Assembly: GCA_045613305.1 (NCBI GenBank)
Contig: JAZLAU010000027.1
Span: 58,052-122,051 of the forward strand
DNA from: SFTJ01 sp045613305
GTDB lineage: Bacteria > Bacteroidota > Bacteroidia > Bacteroidales > Muribaculaceae
DNA: 64,000 bases
Direction of reading: 5' to 3'
Shown here: in pieces, positions 37,323-46,218 of the stretch
How the letters are laid out: each line of letters opens with the position of its first letter
Position numbering within the stretch: the stretch's first letter is position 1
Translations under genes and position numbers: made by a program
Notes under the pieces: generated by a model
Seen by the model: the letters and a program-made list of their open reading frames with translations, nothing else
Databases searched by the model: none
What the model was told of the DNA's origin: nothing

Positions 37323-37889
37323 TCAGATTATTGTATCCACAGCCGCCACTTCATCAAACCCTACCGGCTCCACCACTTTGAGCGAGTCGCCCGGCATTCC
37401 ATCTTGGCCCAAAACCCATGGCGCCAAATTCAGCGTAAGTTCAAATGGCTCGTTGTCGAGAATGTGCTTTGTAGTAAACACTTCGCTCTTAGGCGATATC
37501 AGCAACCAAAGGTTGAGCAAAATGCTAAGAACAAAGAAATATTTCACCACGCACAAAGCGGCTCCGCCTATTTTATCAACAATCTCCAGATTAAACAGTT
37601 CAATTGTGTTTTTCATAAACATGCCCAACACCTTCACAGTGAGCCAAATCACCACAAAAAGAATGATTACGGCCATGGCGTGCGTTGTAATGTTTGCAAG
37701 GGGCCAATTTGCTGCACTGGGGATTACCTCCAAAAGCAATTCTGTAGCGCTATCGCCAAACACATGGCAGGCCACTATACCAAGCACAAAGCCTACTATT
37801 GTCGACATCTGCTTTATCATGCCTCGCATGTAGCCCATAACCACACCCGCCACAAAAAGCAGTATCATTATAACGTCTAATATTGTCAT
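37323..37889 (-). CDS. CvpA family membrane protein
   Basis: 188 aa from the ATG at 37889, giving MTILDVIMIL. The open frame runs 17 codons further up, but that part has no hydrophobic match. Four predicted membrane helices (about residues 5-25, 32-48, 62-85 and 100-125) and a soluble tail. The typical CvpA pattern GYMRGMIKQ is present near 22. CvpA homologues are linked to colicin V production and envelope stress, with the mechanism unknown. It heads the suf transcript. Confidence 0.82.
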   Translation of the reverse strand: MTILDVIMILLFVAGVVMGYMRGMIKQMSTIVGFVLGIVACHVFGDSATELLLEVIPSAANWPLANITTHAMAVIILFVVIWLTVKVLGMFMKNTIELFNLEIVDKIGGAALCVVKYFFVLSILLNLWLLISPKSEVFTTKHILDNEPFELTLNLAPWVLGQDGMPGDSLKVVEPVGFDEVAAVDTII

Positions 37890-37915
37890 CTGTTTTTCGT
37901 TTTTATTTAATCTCG

Positions 37916-37923
37916 CAAATTTA
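37916..37923 (-). promoter_or_regulatory. -7 element upstream of cvpA-suf
   Basis: TAAATTTG on the minus strand, 27 bp before the cvpA start, fits TAnnTTTG. No clear -33. Confidence 0.4.
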
Positions 37924-38098
37924 CGAAAAAAAAGGCACATTATTGTGTTTTTCGGCCCGAAGTTACGCCTTCACACTCCGTGCTTTTGATTAGGCTCTTA
38001 ATAATAACAATTTCAAACCACCTTTTACCCTTATTTCGCCATCACTTTTGCAAAAATTAATATACCTTTGTGATTCAACATTTAACCACCGCAAGGCT

Positions 38099-38698
38099 AT
38101 GATTAAACAAATCATCAAATCCACCATATGCGCATTGCTGCTGCTTTTCGCAGCCAGCTGCTCCAATCAGCCCCAAAACCCTAACCTGGTAGTGTATTTT
38201 TCGCGCGCCGGGCACAACTATCCCGACCCTAACGGCAAACCTCTCGACAAAGGCCACACCGCTGTGCTGGCCGAAATAATCGCCGAAGTGGCCAACACCG
38301 ACACTTTTCAGATTATACCCGTTACTCCATACCCCGAGGACTACAAAGAGTGCGTGGCTATTGCTCGGCATGAATTAGACACCAACGCCCTACCCGAATA
38401 TGTGGGCGACATTAACATCGACAACTACGCCACTATCTTCATAGGCTATCCTATTTGGCACGGCGAAATGCCGCAAATTGTGAAACATTTCATCGAAAGG
38501 CACAATTTCAACGGCAAAAACGTGATTCCGTTCTGCACTCATCATGGCAGCGGCTTGGGAAATAGCGTTGACGAAATGCGAAAAATGCTCCCCAATGCAA
38601 GCGTCTTTTCGGGCTTTGCTCTTTGGGACACTGAGGCCGACAAGCAAAAAAGCACTCAAAAAGTGCAAGAATGGATAGAATCTATCAGCGAAAATTAA
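38099..38698 (+). CDS. Flavodoxin-like lipoprotein
   Basis: 199 aa from the ATG at 38099. Type II signal peptide with lipobox AASC (Cys about residue 20). A flavodoxin fold follows directly: LVVYFSRAGHNYP (FMN phosphate loop region, though with extra residues), IFIGYPIWHGEMPQIVKHFIE (the common flavodoxin_4 motif) and IPFCTHHGSGLGNS near 140. It likely binds FMN and works in the cell envelope as an electron carrier or quinone-type reductase; the partner is unknown. A -7 box TACCTTTG is at 38063-38070. Confidence 0.83.
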   Translation: MIKQIIKSTICALLLLFAASCSNQPQNPNLVVYFSRAGHNYPDPNGKPLDKGHTAVLAEIIAEVANTDTFQIIPVTPYPEDYKECVAIARHELDTNALPEYVGDINIDNYATIFIGYPIWHGEMPQIVKHFIERHNFNGKNVIPFCTHHGSGLGNSVDEMRKMLPNASVFSGFALWDTEADKQKSTQKVQEWIESISEN

Positions 38699-38795
38699 AA
38701 ATTTTTACTCGCTTTTAACCCGCTGAACCATTGCGCAATAACACCCTTCAAGACACCCAAGCATAAAAATTGATGACGTTTTTTTGCCAAGATTT

Positions 38796-38826
38796 TTTGT
38801 CAATTCCAGAAAAATGTCTACCTTTG
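38796..38826 (+). promoter_or_regulatory. Promoter for SRP RNA / tRNA-Thr
   Basis: -33 TTTG (38796-38799), 19 bp, -7 TACCTTTG (38819-38826). The predicted transcript start falls at the first base of the SRP RNA. Confidence 0.75.
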
Positions 38827-38831
38827 CATCC

Positions 38832-38928
38832 GGGTAAGTCCTATACGGCCAGCTCCTTGTCAATTCCCCCAGGTCTTGACCGAAGCAAGGGTAGCAGGTT
38901 GTAGCGGCGCGATGTAGTAAGCTTACCT
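38832..38928 (+). ncRNA. ffs: Signal recognition particle RNA (4.5S type)
   Basis: About 97 nt. The ends pair (ggtaag with cttacc), and inner segments pair in order (ctata with tgtag). The apical part holds the conserved SRP domain IV core: aggtc, a 4-nt loop, and ccgaagca, with the asymmetric and symmetric internal loops bound by Ffh. It directs membrane proteins to the Sec machinery with Ffh and FtsY. The limits are set by the pairing and by the promoter. Only 4 nt separate it from tRNA-Thr. Confidence 0.85.
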
Positions 38929-38932
38929 ACTT

Positions 38933-39006
38933 GCCTCTTTAGCTCAGTTGGCCAGAGCACGTGATTTGTAATCTCGGGGTCGTTGGTTCGAATCCGACAA
39001 GAGGCT
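38933..39006 (+). tRNA. tRNA-Thr (anticodon TGT)
   Basis: 74-nt cloverleaf. Acceptor GCCTCTT / AAGAGGC, D arm GCTC/GAGC, anticodon loop TTTGTAA (anticodon TGT), T arm GTTGG-TTCGAAT-CCGAC, discriminator T. The anticodon stem has one T-T mismatch. CCA is not encoded. No promoter lies between it and the SRP RNA. Confidence 0.95.
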
Positions 39007-39009
39007 CTA

Positions 39010-39042
39010 AAAAGCACCATCATTCGATGGTGCTTTTTTGTT
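39010..39042 (+). terminator. Terminator of SRP RNA / tRNA-Thr
   Basis: An 11-bp perfect stem aaagcaccatc (39011-39021) / gatggtgcttt (39026-39036), then a T-rich tract. Confidence 0.9.
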
Positions 39043-39331
39043 TTACTATATTCCCCTCTCTGCTGCCGCACAAGCCACCATATCGGCACACCTTAAGCAT
39101 TTCTCCGTCGGCTCTACCCTTCTCGCATATTCAAGCCCCCACATCGGCACACCCCACAATTTCAAACCATCAATACAACAAATTCAATGGCTTCACAGTG
39201 GCCGACAAAGGCACAAACAAAAAAGTGCATACTTACGATAAAATTCTAACACAAAGAAACAAAACACGGCACGGCTTGCAACACAAAGCCAACTTCCATC
39301 TTCACTCAACGCAAAGCCAACTTCTTAACAC
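39043..39331. other. Intergenic, no gene; short degenerate repeats
   Basis: About 290 bp. Two short imperfect direct repeats are visible: atcggcacacc near 39082 and 39143, and caaagccaactt near 39285 and 39312. No coding or RNA feature recognised. Confidence 0.45.
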
Positions 39332-39364
39332 AAAAAAAACGACCGCTTTCACAAGCGGTCATTT
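39332..39364 (-). terminator. Terminator of the T9SS cargo gene
   Basis: An 8-bp perfect stem gaccgctt (39341-39348) / aagcggtc (39353-39360). Eight T follow in the minus direction. Confidence 0.85.
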
Positions 39365-39385
39365 CCCAAAATTTATTATATAAAA

Positions 39386-40441
39386 TCACTTGATAAGAAT
39401 CTTCACAGCATGCTTATTGCCCGATTTTAGCACATAAGTGCCTTTGGCACAAGTTGTGACATCGATTGTCACAGCCTCAGCTCCTTCAACCGGCACAACA
39501 GTCACCAACGCGCCGCTTAGGCTATAAAGAGCCACGTTACTTTCGGCACCTTCCACAGTGATGAAATCGGTTGCCGGATTAGGATATACGTTTATAGCAA
39601 GGTCACTTTGATTTTCTTCTATGTCATCGATGCCTGTCACATCGTTTTGATTGCTTGTGTAACCCGCAGCAACAACTTGGCTATTCTTTTCCATTCCGTC
39701 GACCACAGTCTTCAAATAATATTTCACTTGAGTGCTTTTTGCTCCAGAATAAACATCAGAATATTGCAACTCGTTTGTTGTGGCAATCTTTTCCCAACCA
39801 TTGCCATCATTGCGATACACCTCATATACCGAAGCAACACGAGCAGCCGACTCAATACGTTTGTTCCAAACAAGCGACACATACATCTCACCCTCATCAT
39901 AACCAAGGGCATCGATGCGTGTTGTTAGCGCCAATTCGCTACGATAGCCTTCATACATAGCCTCCATTTCATTGGTTTCATACATCACTCCGTTTGACTC
40001 AAACGATAATGTATACAAGAAACCAACTATATCAGCATCGTTCGACGACACCTCGCCTGGATTAACTGGCATATCTTCAACACTATCTATAAATTTTATT
40101 TTTCCATCAACAAGAGGCAAAACTCTCTTTTGCACCGTAAACTCACCTTCTTCGTCGGCAACAAACAGCACATATCCGTTGGCTGTTGATTTCACAACTG
40201 CCACTGTTTCAAAATTTCTATTGATGTTATATGATTCAACTCCTTCGATTGGAGAAAACTCCAAACCATTGCAGTATAATTCAACGGACTGCAAATCTGC
40301 ATCGGGAGTGCCCGAACGGTGCATCGCACTTACCGACAAAAAGTTTGACGATTTGTATTCTTTAAGGCTAATAGCGCTTGCATTGTGCGAAAATCCACAC
40401 AATATTACTATTACGGCTAATGTAGTTAGGAAATTTTTCAT
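39386..40441 (-). CDS. Secreted protein with type IX secretion sorting domain
   Basis: 351 aa. Sec signal peptide (residues 1-23, ASA). A beta-rich region of no recognised family (about 30-180) comes next. A fibronectin-like segment (about 180-260) follows, with VYEVYRNDGNGWEKI and VKYYLKTVVDG. The last 80 residues are a type A sorting domain: INVYPNPATDFITVEG, then LYSLSGA, then GTYVLKSGNKHAVKILIK at the end. Such tails take proteins through the T9SS, where they are cleaved and anchored to the cell surface. No T9SS machinery gene is in the window. Function of the cargo unknown. Confidence 0.85.
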   Translation of the reverse strand: MKNFLTTLAVIVILCGFSHNASAISLKEYKSSNFLSVSAMHRSGTPDADLQSVELYCNGLEFSPIEGVESYNINRNFETVAVVKSTANGYVLFVADEEGEFTVQKRVLPLVDGKIKFIDSVEDMPVNPGEVSSNDADIVGFLYTLSFESNGVMYETNEMEAMYEGYRSELALTTRIDALGYDEGEMYVSLVWNKRIESAARVASVYEVYRNDGNGWEKIATTNELQYSDVYSGAKSTQVKYYLKTVVDGMEKNSQVVAAGYTSNQNDVTGIDDIEENQSDLAINVYPNPATDFITVEGAESNVALYSLSGALVTVVPVEGAEAVTIDVTTCAKGTYVLKSGNKHAVKILIK

Positions 40442-40975
40442 AAACCAACTCCTAAATCAATTATATCAAGTGAGTAAATTCTTATCGTGATTTTGTAGTT
40501 GCAAAATTAATAGCTCATTTCCCTATAGCATCATAATTATGGCGCGTTAACTGTCGATTTACCAAAATTTACATTCCATTTAACATTTCACGCCTAAACA
40601 ATCAATTTAAAACACACCCTTTTTACACCCTAAAAACATATCTATTAATCTATATATCAATATATTATATCTTGCAAATATTTTTCATACTATTTTTACC
40701 TCCAAATCCCATCAAAGTAAAAACGCAATAAAACACACCCCCGTGTTGTTAATAATTTAAGTTTTTCTGCCGCTCACAGTTTTAGGCAGTTATCAATGCA
40801 ACAGCAAGAACGCCACCCTTTGCAAGTGCCGCTTTCCACCTTTAAGCCCCATTGGGCGAAAACCACAAAAAATCCAATTATTACCGATTAAAAGCCCACA
40901 CTATTGCATGGCAGGCAATTCTCCCAAGCCGAATTACAGACTTTAGTAATGCTAATCGCTAAAAATTCAAAGAGT
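40442..40975. other. Intergenic, AT-rich, no gene seen
   Basis: 534 bp between lptC and the T9SS cargo gene. A minus-strand -7 box TAATTTTG (40502-40509) probably belongs to the cargo gene. The rest shows no ORF with a domain and no RNA structure I recognise. Confidence 0.5.
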
Positions 40976-41860
40976 CTACTTGACCTTAGTAGTCGCAGCA
41001 TTAGTGCGCTCTTTTACCTCTACAGGTGCGTTGAGTGTGGCGTTATTTAATTGCGCTTGCCTATTAACCACATTGCCGCGCGAAAGCCCTGCCGACGGAC
41101 GCACTGTAGCACTCTTTGCCGGACGGCCCACAATATTAGTGCTTGGTGCCGTATTCTGCTCTTCTTTCACCGTTGCGGTCTTATTTGCATTCGCCGCATT
41201 AGGCTTCACAGCCTCTTCGGCCTTCACGGTAGCAGTCTTATTATCGGCTGGCTCTGCCTCCGATTCCTCAACCGCAACAGCCGCAGAATCGGTAGCCGCT
41301 CCGCCCATACGCGATTCGTCGATTGGCAAGATTGCCATCACCCTGTTAAGGTGATACTTGGTCATTTTTTGGTTCGAACGAAATCCGTAACCTTCAATAA
41401 TACGGTCTACGCGTTCTATATGCACAAACGAGTCGCTGCGCACTTCTTGCCACTTTTGGTCCCAAAACAATTGGTTAGTGAGAATAAGTTCACCTTTCAC
41501 GTTTTGAATTCGCACATTGCCATCGAGTTGCCACAATTGCTTGCGAACATCATATAGCGCAGTGTCGCACCTAACCGATGCCGCCACCTTAAACTGCTTG
41601 TCAAATTGTTCGAGGAAAGCGCCTTCCGGAAACCACCAACGAGGAAACTCACCTCCGTCGTACACATACCACACCGGTGTGGTGATGCGATATTGGGTAA
41701 TTCCAGAATCGCTTATCAGTGTCTTCACATCATGAGTCACCAATTTAGGCACAGAGTCGTGATTCATAGGCTCCACCACCGTCACCTCCTCCTTTTGCTT
41801 GCACGAAAGCATAAGGCAGACCAAAAGCATCGATAGCAATATGTAACGCGATTCTCTCAT
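40976..41860 (-). CDS. lptC: LPS export protein LptC with long repetitive C-terminal tail
   Basis: 294 aa. Lipoprotein-type signal (LMLSC, Cys about residue 20) instead of the single membrane anchor of E. coli LptC. The LptC fold spans about 40-185 (TQYRITTPVWYVYD, FPEGAFLEQFD, WQLDGNVRIQNVKGELILTNQLFWD). It passes LPS from LptB2FG to LptA. The last 110 residues are a low-complexity tail with NKTATVK twice and KSATVR once. The neighbour upstream is an outer-membrane protein, an order I recall from other Bacteroidales genomes. Confidence 0.82.
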   Translation of the reverse strand: MRESRYILLSMLLVCLMLSCKQKEEVTVVEPMNHDSVPKLVTHDVKTLISDSGITQYRITTPVWYVYDGGEFPRWWFPEGAFLEQFDKQFKVAASVRCDTALYDVRKQLWQLDGNVRIQNVKGELILTNQLFWDQKWQEVRSDSFVHIERVDRIIEGYGFRSNQKMTKYHLNRVMAILPIDESRMGGAATDSAAVAVEESEAEPADNKTATVKAEEAVKPNAANANKTATVKEEQNTAPSTNIVGRPAKSATVRPSAGLSRGNVVNRQAQLNNATLNAPVEVKERTNAATTKVK

Positions 41861-41882
41861 TCCGTTTTTGGCGATTTTTATA

Positions 41883-41916
41883 GAAAAATAGGCACGCCGA
41901 AAAAATTCGCCGTGCC
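41883..41916 (-). terminator. Terminator after the outer-membrane protein gene
   Basis: Inverted repeat ggcacg-c-cga / tcg-c-cgtgcc, followed in the minus direction by TATTTTTC. It lies in the 75-bp gap before lptC, so it may lower read-through into lptC. Confidence 0.65.
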
Positions 41917-41935
41917 ATATATGTTTAACTTAATA

Positions 41936-43189
41936 TTAACGAATCTTATTTTGCCAGAACCACATTTCATTAAATGTGACGCCAACAGTTACGTTGATGT
42001 AGTCTTCGGTAACGAGTTTCTTTGGCGACGATTCTCTGTGCTTATATTCAACGCCAATGTTTATCAGCGTCTTGCCATTCGGAACTGGCAAACTAACACC
42101 CAAACCTACGCCATAGTCGCGCACCGAATTGCCCAATATGTTCATGTAGTCGTTATTGTAGTACATACCGGCACGGTAGGTGATTCGCTGAAAATATGAG
42201 CCACGGTCGTTGTGCATATACGACATACCCAAGCCCACTCTCCAACGGTCGTTGAAGTCAAGAGTTGTTCCGTCGGGGTCAAAACTTGGTAGTGGAGCAA
42301 ATTTTGCGTCCTTCCATGGCTGATAAGTGAAGTCAACTTCTGCAGTCAAACGGTTGTTCCAAGTGTAGCTCAAACCTGCACCATAAGTGGCTGGTGTGGT
42401 ATATTTGCCCGACATGCTTAATGTGTCGGTCGACAAGATTTCTTCGTCTTGTGAGTCGAAATATGTACCCCATGTTTCACCGTTAACCGATTTGCCCAAA
42501 GTGTACACTGCACCAAGAGTGAAACGGTTGCGACGGTCAATTTCGCGGGTGTATTGAGCACCAAACTGCAAGCCCCAGTCTCTAACCTTTATCATTCGTT
42601 CGTAAAGGGTGGTAGTGGCCGATGCCGAATTATAGGCATACACGTCGTTAACTATCGCACCAAACACATACGAAGCATTGAAACCTATAGAGAAACCGCC
42701 AAACGGACGAATTGCATAACCAGCATAAAGTTGGTTTATACCACCGTTACCGTTACGCGTGTCAGTACCATTTTCAATTGTCTTAGCATAACTATAACCT
42801 ACTGCCGAAAATGGTATAACACCAATACTTGCACCCATGTTCTTACCGATTGGGAACTGCATTGTAATGTAGTCCAAACCGCCACCGAATGCACTGCCCT
42901 TATGTTCGCCGTCTTTCGACCACAATTGGGTTAAGTCAAGCCCCATATCAAACAAGAATGTCAATGTGTCGGTTGCTGCATACGATGCAGGGTTCATGGC
43001 ATTTACCAAACGGCCGTTTTGCATAGCATAACCCACGCCACCCATTGTGCGTTGGATACCTGTTGCTCCATCACCCAACAAACCATAGCCAAACTTCGAA
43101 TATGGACTTGTAATTCCTTGTGCATTCACTTGTGCAATACCTGCCAATGCGATGAATGCTGTTAATAGTATTCTATATACTTTTTTCAT
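41936..43189 (-). CDS. Outer-membrane beta-barrel protein
   Basis: 417 aa from the ATG at 43189, which gives a clean signal peptide (MKKVYRILLTAF...VNAQ). ATGs at 43216 and 43237 are possible but less likely. The N-terminus (SPYSKFGYGLLGDGATGIQRTMGG and AMNPASYAATD) and the alternating hydrophobic strands resemble the FadL/PorV-like barrels often annotated in Bacteroidota as outer-membrane protein. It ends MWFWQNKIR, not the usual aromatic C-terminal residue. It precedes lptC and may be co-regulated with it. Confidence 0.78.
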   Translation of the reverse strand: MKKVYRILLTAFIALAGIAQVNAQGITSPYSKFGYGLLGDGATGIQRTMGGVGYAMQNGRLVNAMNPASYAATDTLTFLFDMGLDLTQLWSKDGEHKGSAFGGGLDYITMQFPIGKNMGASIGVIPFSAVGYSYAKTIENGTDTRNGNGGINQLYAGYAIRPFGGFSIGFNASYVFGAIVNDVYAYNSASATTTLYERMIKVRDWGLQFGAQYTREIDRRNRFTLGAVYTLGKSVNGETWGTYFDSQDEEILSTDTLSMSGKYTTPATYGAGLSYTWNNRLTAEVDFTYQPWKDAKFAPLPSFDPDGTTLDFNDRWRVGLGMSYMHNDRGSYFQRITYRAGMYYNNDYMNILGNSVRDYGVGLGVSLPVPNGKTLINIGVEYKHRESSPKKLVTEDYINVTVGVTFNEMWFWQNKIR

Positions 43190-43399
43190 TTCTGATAATA
43201 AATTCTTCTTTTTCATTGAGCCTCGCGTTACGACCATTTTCGCACCGTTAGGCTCGCGATGATTTCTTTCGGTTGCAAAATTAGTAAATCTTATCTGATT
43301 ATCGGCATTTTAAGGCATTTTTAGCAATTCACGGTCGAAATAAGACGCATTTTTAACTATTCAAGACACATTTATGCCATTTTTCCAACCCAAAACCGA

Positions 43400-43801
43400 C
43401 TACGAGTTGCGCTCGTGTTCCTTCTTCTCTTCGTAGGAAATCATGTACGAAGTGTAAATGTGCACCACCGCACCTGCAAGCAAGAAGGCTATCCAGTCGC
43501 CTCCGCCCAGGCGGTCGCCATAATAAAACAGCAAAAACGCCGAAATGCAATACAGAAACGACGACACTCGTTCCAACGAGTGCAATCGCTTCACACGCAT
43601 GTTGCTGCCTTCGTACGACTCAGTTAAACGCACAGCAAGCACTGTTGCCGCGCCGGCGGCAAAAACATAACGCATCAGCAAAAGGCCTTCTGGCCATATG
43701 CCAAACAAGGGAAAGGCCGCCGACACAAGCATCATCAGCATGCCAAGCGCCAACGCCACACCCTGTATTTTCTCTATTGTTTGCTTATCTAACTTTTTCA
43801 T
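43400..43801 (-). CDS. Small integral membrane protein, function unknown
   Basis: 133 aa with four predicted membrane helices (about residues 14-34, 40-58, 80-97 and 103-120) and charged loops. Residues 60-80 are basic (RVKRLHSLERV). No family recognised. It is the last gene of a minus-strand set with a FtsB/DivIC-like gene (26-bp gap) and trmD, so it is probably co-transcribed with them. Confidence 0.68.
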   Translation of the reverse strand: MKKLDKQTIEKIQGVALALGMLMMLVSAAFPLFGIWPEGLLLMRYVFAAGAATVLAVRLTESYEGSNMRVKRLHSLERVSSFLYCISAFLLFYYGDRLGGGDWIAFLLAGAVVHIYTSYMISYEEKKEHERNS

Positions 43802-43827
43802 ATTACGCTATAAAAAAATTCTCCTCG

Positions 43828-44148
43828 TCAAGGTATCTCGGTTACATACACTTCTTCATTTTCGTGCTTCATGCCATATTTTTCTCTGGCTATGCGTTCC
43901 AACGATTCCTTGTCGGTGTTAAGTTCCTTTATCTTTTGCTGATATAGTCGTGTAGTATCGCGGTTCTCTTTTATCTCCCGCTTCAACTCATTGATTTGCT
44001 GCGTGTATTCGTTCGATTTCATGTAACTCGACTCTCCGTAAAACAGCATAAACACCACAAATATCACAAACACCACAAACGTGAAGGTTACCCATTCAGG
44101 CACCCATTTAGGTTTTAATCCCTTCCACTGATTTAATTTTTCATCCAT
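43828..44148 (-). CDS. FtsB/DivIC-type septum formation initiator
   Basis: 106 aa. A short cytoplasmic N-terminus is followed by one membrane helix (about 19-38) and then a coiled coil (about 44-90) with regular hydrophobic spacing. The end REKYGMKHENEEVYV is typical of the family, in which a REKYGM-like segment follows the coil. FtsB/DivIC links FtsL and FtsQ/DivIB in the divisome. The gene is 21 bp downstream of trmD. Confidence 0.85.
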   Translation of the reverse strand: MDEKLNQWKGLKPKWVPEWVTFTFVVFVIFVVFMLFYGESSYMKSNEYTQQINELKREIKENRDTTRLYQQKIKELNTDKESLERIAREKYGMKHENEEVYVTEIP

Positions 44149-44169
44149 TTTTTCCCCTATTACTTTACA

Positions 44170-44865
44170 TTATTTGTCGGCCAACAAATCAGGACGCAAA
44201 CGCATGGTTCGCTCCATACTCTGATTGTGCTTCCACTCATCGATTTTAGCCTGATTGCCCGACAACAACACTTCGGGCACTTTCCATCCCTTATACTCCG
44301 ACGGACGGGTATACACCGGTGGGGCCAACAGATTGTCTTGGAATGAGTCGCTCAATGCGCTCTGCTCGTCACCTATTGCTCCCGGAATTAGGCGCACCAC
44401 GGCATCGGCTATCACCGCTGCCGGAATTTCGCCCCCGGTCAAAACATAGTCGCCTATCGAGATTTCGCGGGTTATAAAGTGCTCTCTGATGCGATAATCT
44501 ATCCCCTTGTAATGTCCGCACAAAATCATGAGATTTTGCGACATCGACAACTGATTGGCAATAGGTTGCGAAAACTGCTCGCCGTCGGGAGTGGTAAATA
44601 TTATATCATCGTAGTGACGTTGTTCTTGCAACATCGATATGCAACGGTCCACAGGCTCTATCTGCATCACCATACCAGCCTCGCCGCCAAAGGGATAGTC
44701 ATCAACCTTACGATGCTTGTTTAACGAAAAGTCACGCAAATTGTGCACCACAATTTCCACCAACCCCTTGTCTTGAGCACGCTTCAAAATCGAACAATTT
44801 AGAGGCGAGTCGAGCATTTCGGGCATTACGGTTAAAATATCTATTCTCATTTTTGAGTCACTCAT
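44170..44865 (-). CDS. trmD: tRNA (guanine37-N1)-methyltransferase
   Basis: 231 aa (226 if the ATG at 44850 is used, which gives the usual MRIDI start). SPOUT-class methyltransferase that places m1G next to the anticodon and prevents frameshifts. Knot motifs LCGHYKGIDYRIREHF (about 116-132), EISIGDYVLTGGE (about 137-149) and the following AVIADAVVRLIPG are all intact. A -7 box TAAATTTG is at 44889-44896 on the minus strand. Confidence 0.96.
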   Translation of the reverse strand: MSDSKMRIDILTVMPEMLDSPLNCSILKRAQDKGLVEIVVHNLRDFSLNKHRKVDDYPFGGEAGMVMQIEPVDRCISMLQEQRHYDDIIFTTPDGEQFSQPIANQLSMSQNLMILCGHYKGIDYRIREHFITREISIGDYVLTGGEIPAAVIADAVVRLIPGAIGDEQSALSDSFQDNLLAPPVYTRPSEYKGWKVPEVLLSGNQAKIDEWKHNQSMERTMRLRPDLLADK

Positions 44866-44983
44866 TTCTCTTTTTGTTTATATGTCTGCAAATTTAATGA
44901 TTAACTATGAATTCTTTGCTACCGCCCACGCACTTTTTGCATTTATAGCCTCCTGTTGCAGAACTTCTGCACGCGAGTTATTA

Positions 44984-45030
44984 ATAAAAAAAGTGACGAC
45001 ATCGCCGAATCACTCGTAAATGCCGTCGCT
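44984..45030 (-). terminator. Terminator of the NlpC/P60 gene
   Basis: Inverted repeat agtgacgacat (44992-45002) / atgccgtcgct (45020-45030) with one mismatch and one wobble pair. Seven T follow in the minus direction. Confidence 0.7.
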
Positions 45031-45062
45031 GGTAATATTAAAACATGTATATAAGTATTTCT

Positions 45063-45647
45063 TTATTCGTTGATGTCTTCTGCCGGATTTTTGCATTTCT
45101 CATCATAAATCACTCGGCTCGCTTTCACATAGCGGCGTTTGTAATACGATTCTTCGCTCGAACTTACGGTTACGCCCTTGCTGTTGCACGAATGAATGAA
45201 TTCGAATTCGCCATCGTCCTTAACCTCTGTCACAATGCCTACGTGGCCTATTCGCTTGCCAACTGCTCGACCGTTGAAAAACACCAAGTCGCCCGGACGA
45301 AGTTCATTCTTTGCCACCGGAACGCCATTCGACACCTGCATGCGCGAGGTGCGATTTAATTCATACCCAAATTCCTTAAATACAAAACTCGTAAAACCTG
45401 AGCAATCAAAACCCTTTGGGCTCGAACTGCCAATTCGGTATTTTGTGCCTAAAAATGTGTATGCATAATTAAGCAGCTCCATCACTTGCTCATATGAATT
45501 GTCGTTATACATAGGCAGTTGCGCCAATTGCTCACGCACGCTTCCGCGCTTGCAACCAACAAGTTCCTGTGCTTGCACCGATTGGCTCAATGCCAAAACG
45601 GCCACAAACACAAAAAGTGCTCTGCTTATGTAGTGCTTTAAATTCAT
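45063..45647 (-). CDS. NlpC/P60 peptidoglycan endopeptidase
   Basis: 194 aa. Signal peptide (residues 1-27, VQAQ), a short spacer, then a C40 peptidase domain (about 55-180). Catalytic Cys82 is in FDCSGF, His135 in GHVGIV and His152 in IHSC. Such enzymes cut the gamma-D-Glu-meso-DAP bond in wall peptides. No SH3 or LysM targeting domain is present. Monocistronic, with a good promoter and a terminator. Confidence 0.92.
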   Translation of the reverse strand: MNLKHYISRALFVFVAVLALSQSVQAQELVGCKRGSVREQLAQLPMYNDNSYEQVMELLNYAYTFLGTKYRIGSSSPKGFDCSGFTSFVFKEFGYELNRTSRMQVSNGVPVAKNELRPGDLVFFNGRAVGKRIGHVGIVTEVKDDGEFEFIHSCNSKGVTVSSSEESYYKRRYVKASRVIYDEKCKNPAEDINE

Positions 45648-45688
45648 TGTTAAGTGTAGTTCCCTATGGCTAATTTATCTTTCTTCCA

Positions 45689-45719
45689 CAAAGATACATA
45701 AAACAAAAGTTCACTCAAA
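45689..45719 (-). promoter_or_regulatory. Promoter of the NlpC/P60 gene
   Basis: Minus-strand -7 TATCTTTG (45689-45696) and -33 TTTG (45716-45719), 19 bp apart: a full consensus match. Confidence 0.75.
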
Positions 45720-46218
45720 ATGCGTTAAAGATTTGATAACATTTGCCCAACACGCCTCAACAATCGTAAAAATCATCACAAATTCAGCCCATAACACCTT
45801 CTCGGCCACATTGGCACTAATCAAACAGAACTTCTGAACACTATTTGAAAAAATGAAAAAAATACATTTTTTAACATTTCTTGCCCGTTTACTCATCCTC
45901 GTTTCTCCGCACAAAACTCACACTCCCAGCATTAACTACTGCCTTTGACCTTTGTGTTTCAGCCCATTAATCACCCCCGCCAAAATCCACAACGCCACAC
46001 ACATGCAGTTATTGAAAGCAGCATTTTTGGCTCGGCATTGCCATAAAACAACTTATCGCCACCCAAAAAAGCATTCATTATTGCCCCACTTCGCAAACAT
46101 CACACTCACTGGGCTTCAAACCCAGCAACTGATGGCAGCCGAAAAGACACAAAAACGCCACAACGAGGCAGCCTACGCCAGGAGTATACACGCAGCGCTA
46201 TCTGCATTTGCAAAATGT
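45720..46218. other. Intergenic, no gene seen
   Basis: About 500 bp. Two open frames of 67 and 106 codons cross it, but neither has a signal peptide, a domain or a promoter. I see no RNA fold. Confidence 0.5.

Noticed and set aside
38961..39383. 140-codon frame starting inside tRNA-Thr
   Set aside because: It overlaps the tRNA and its terminator and has no recognisable protein features.
40442..40975. Possible structured RNA in the gap upstream of the T9SS cargo gene
   Set aside because: No long inverted repeats, no promoter-terminator pair around it, and no known RNA family pattern by eye.
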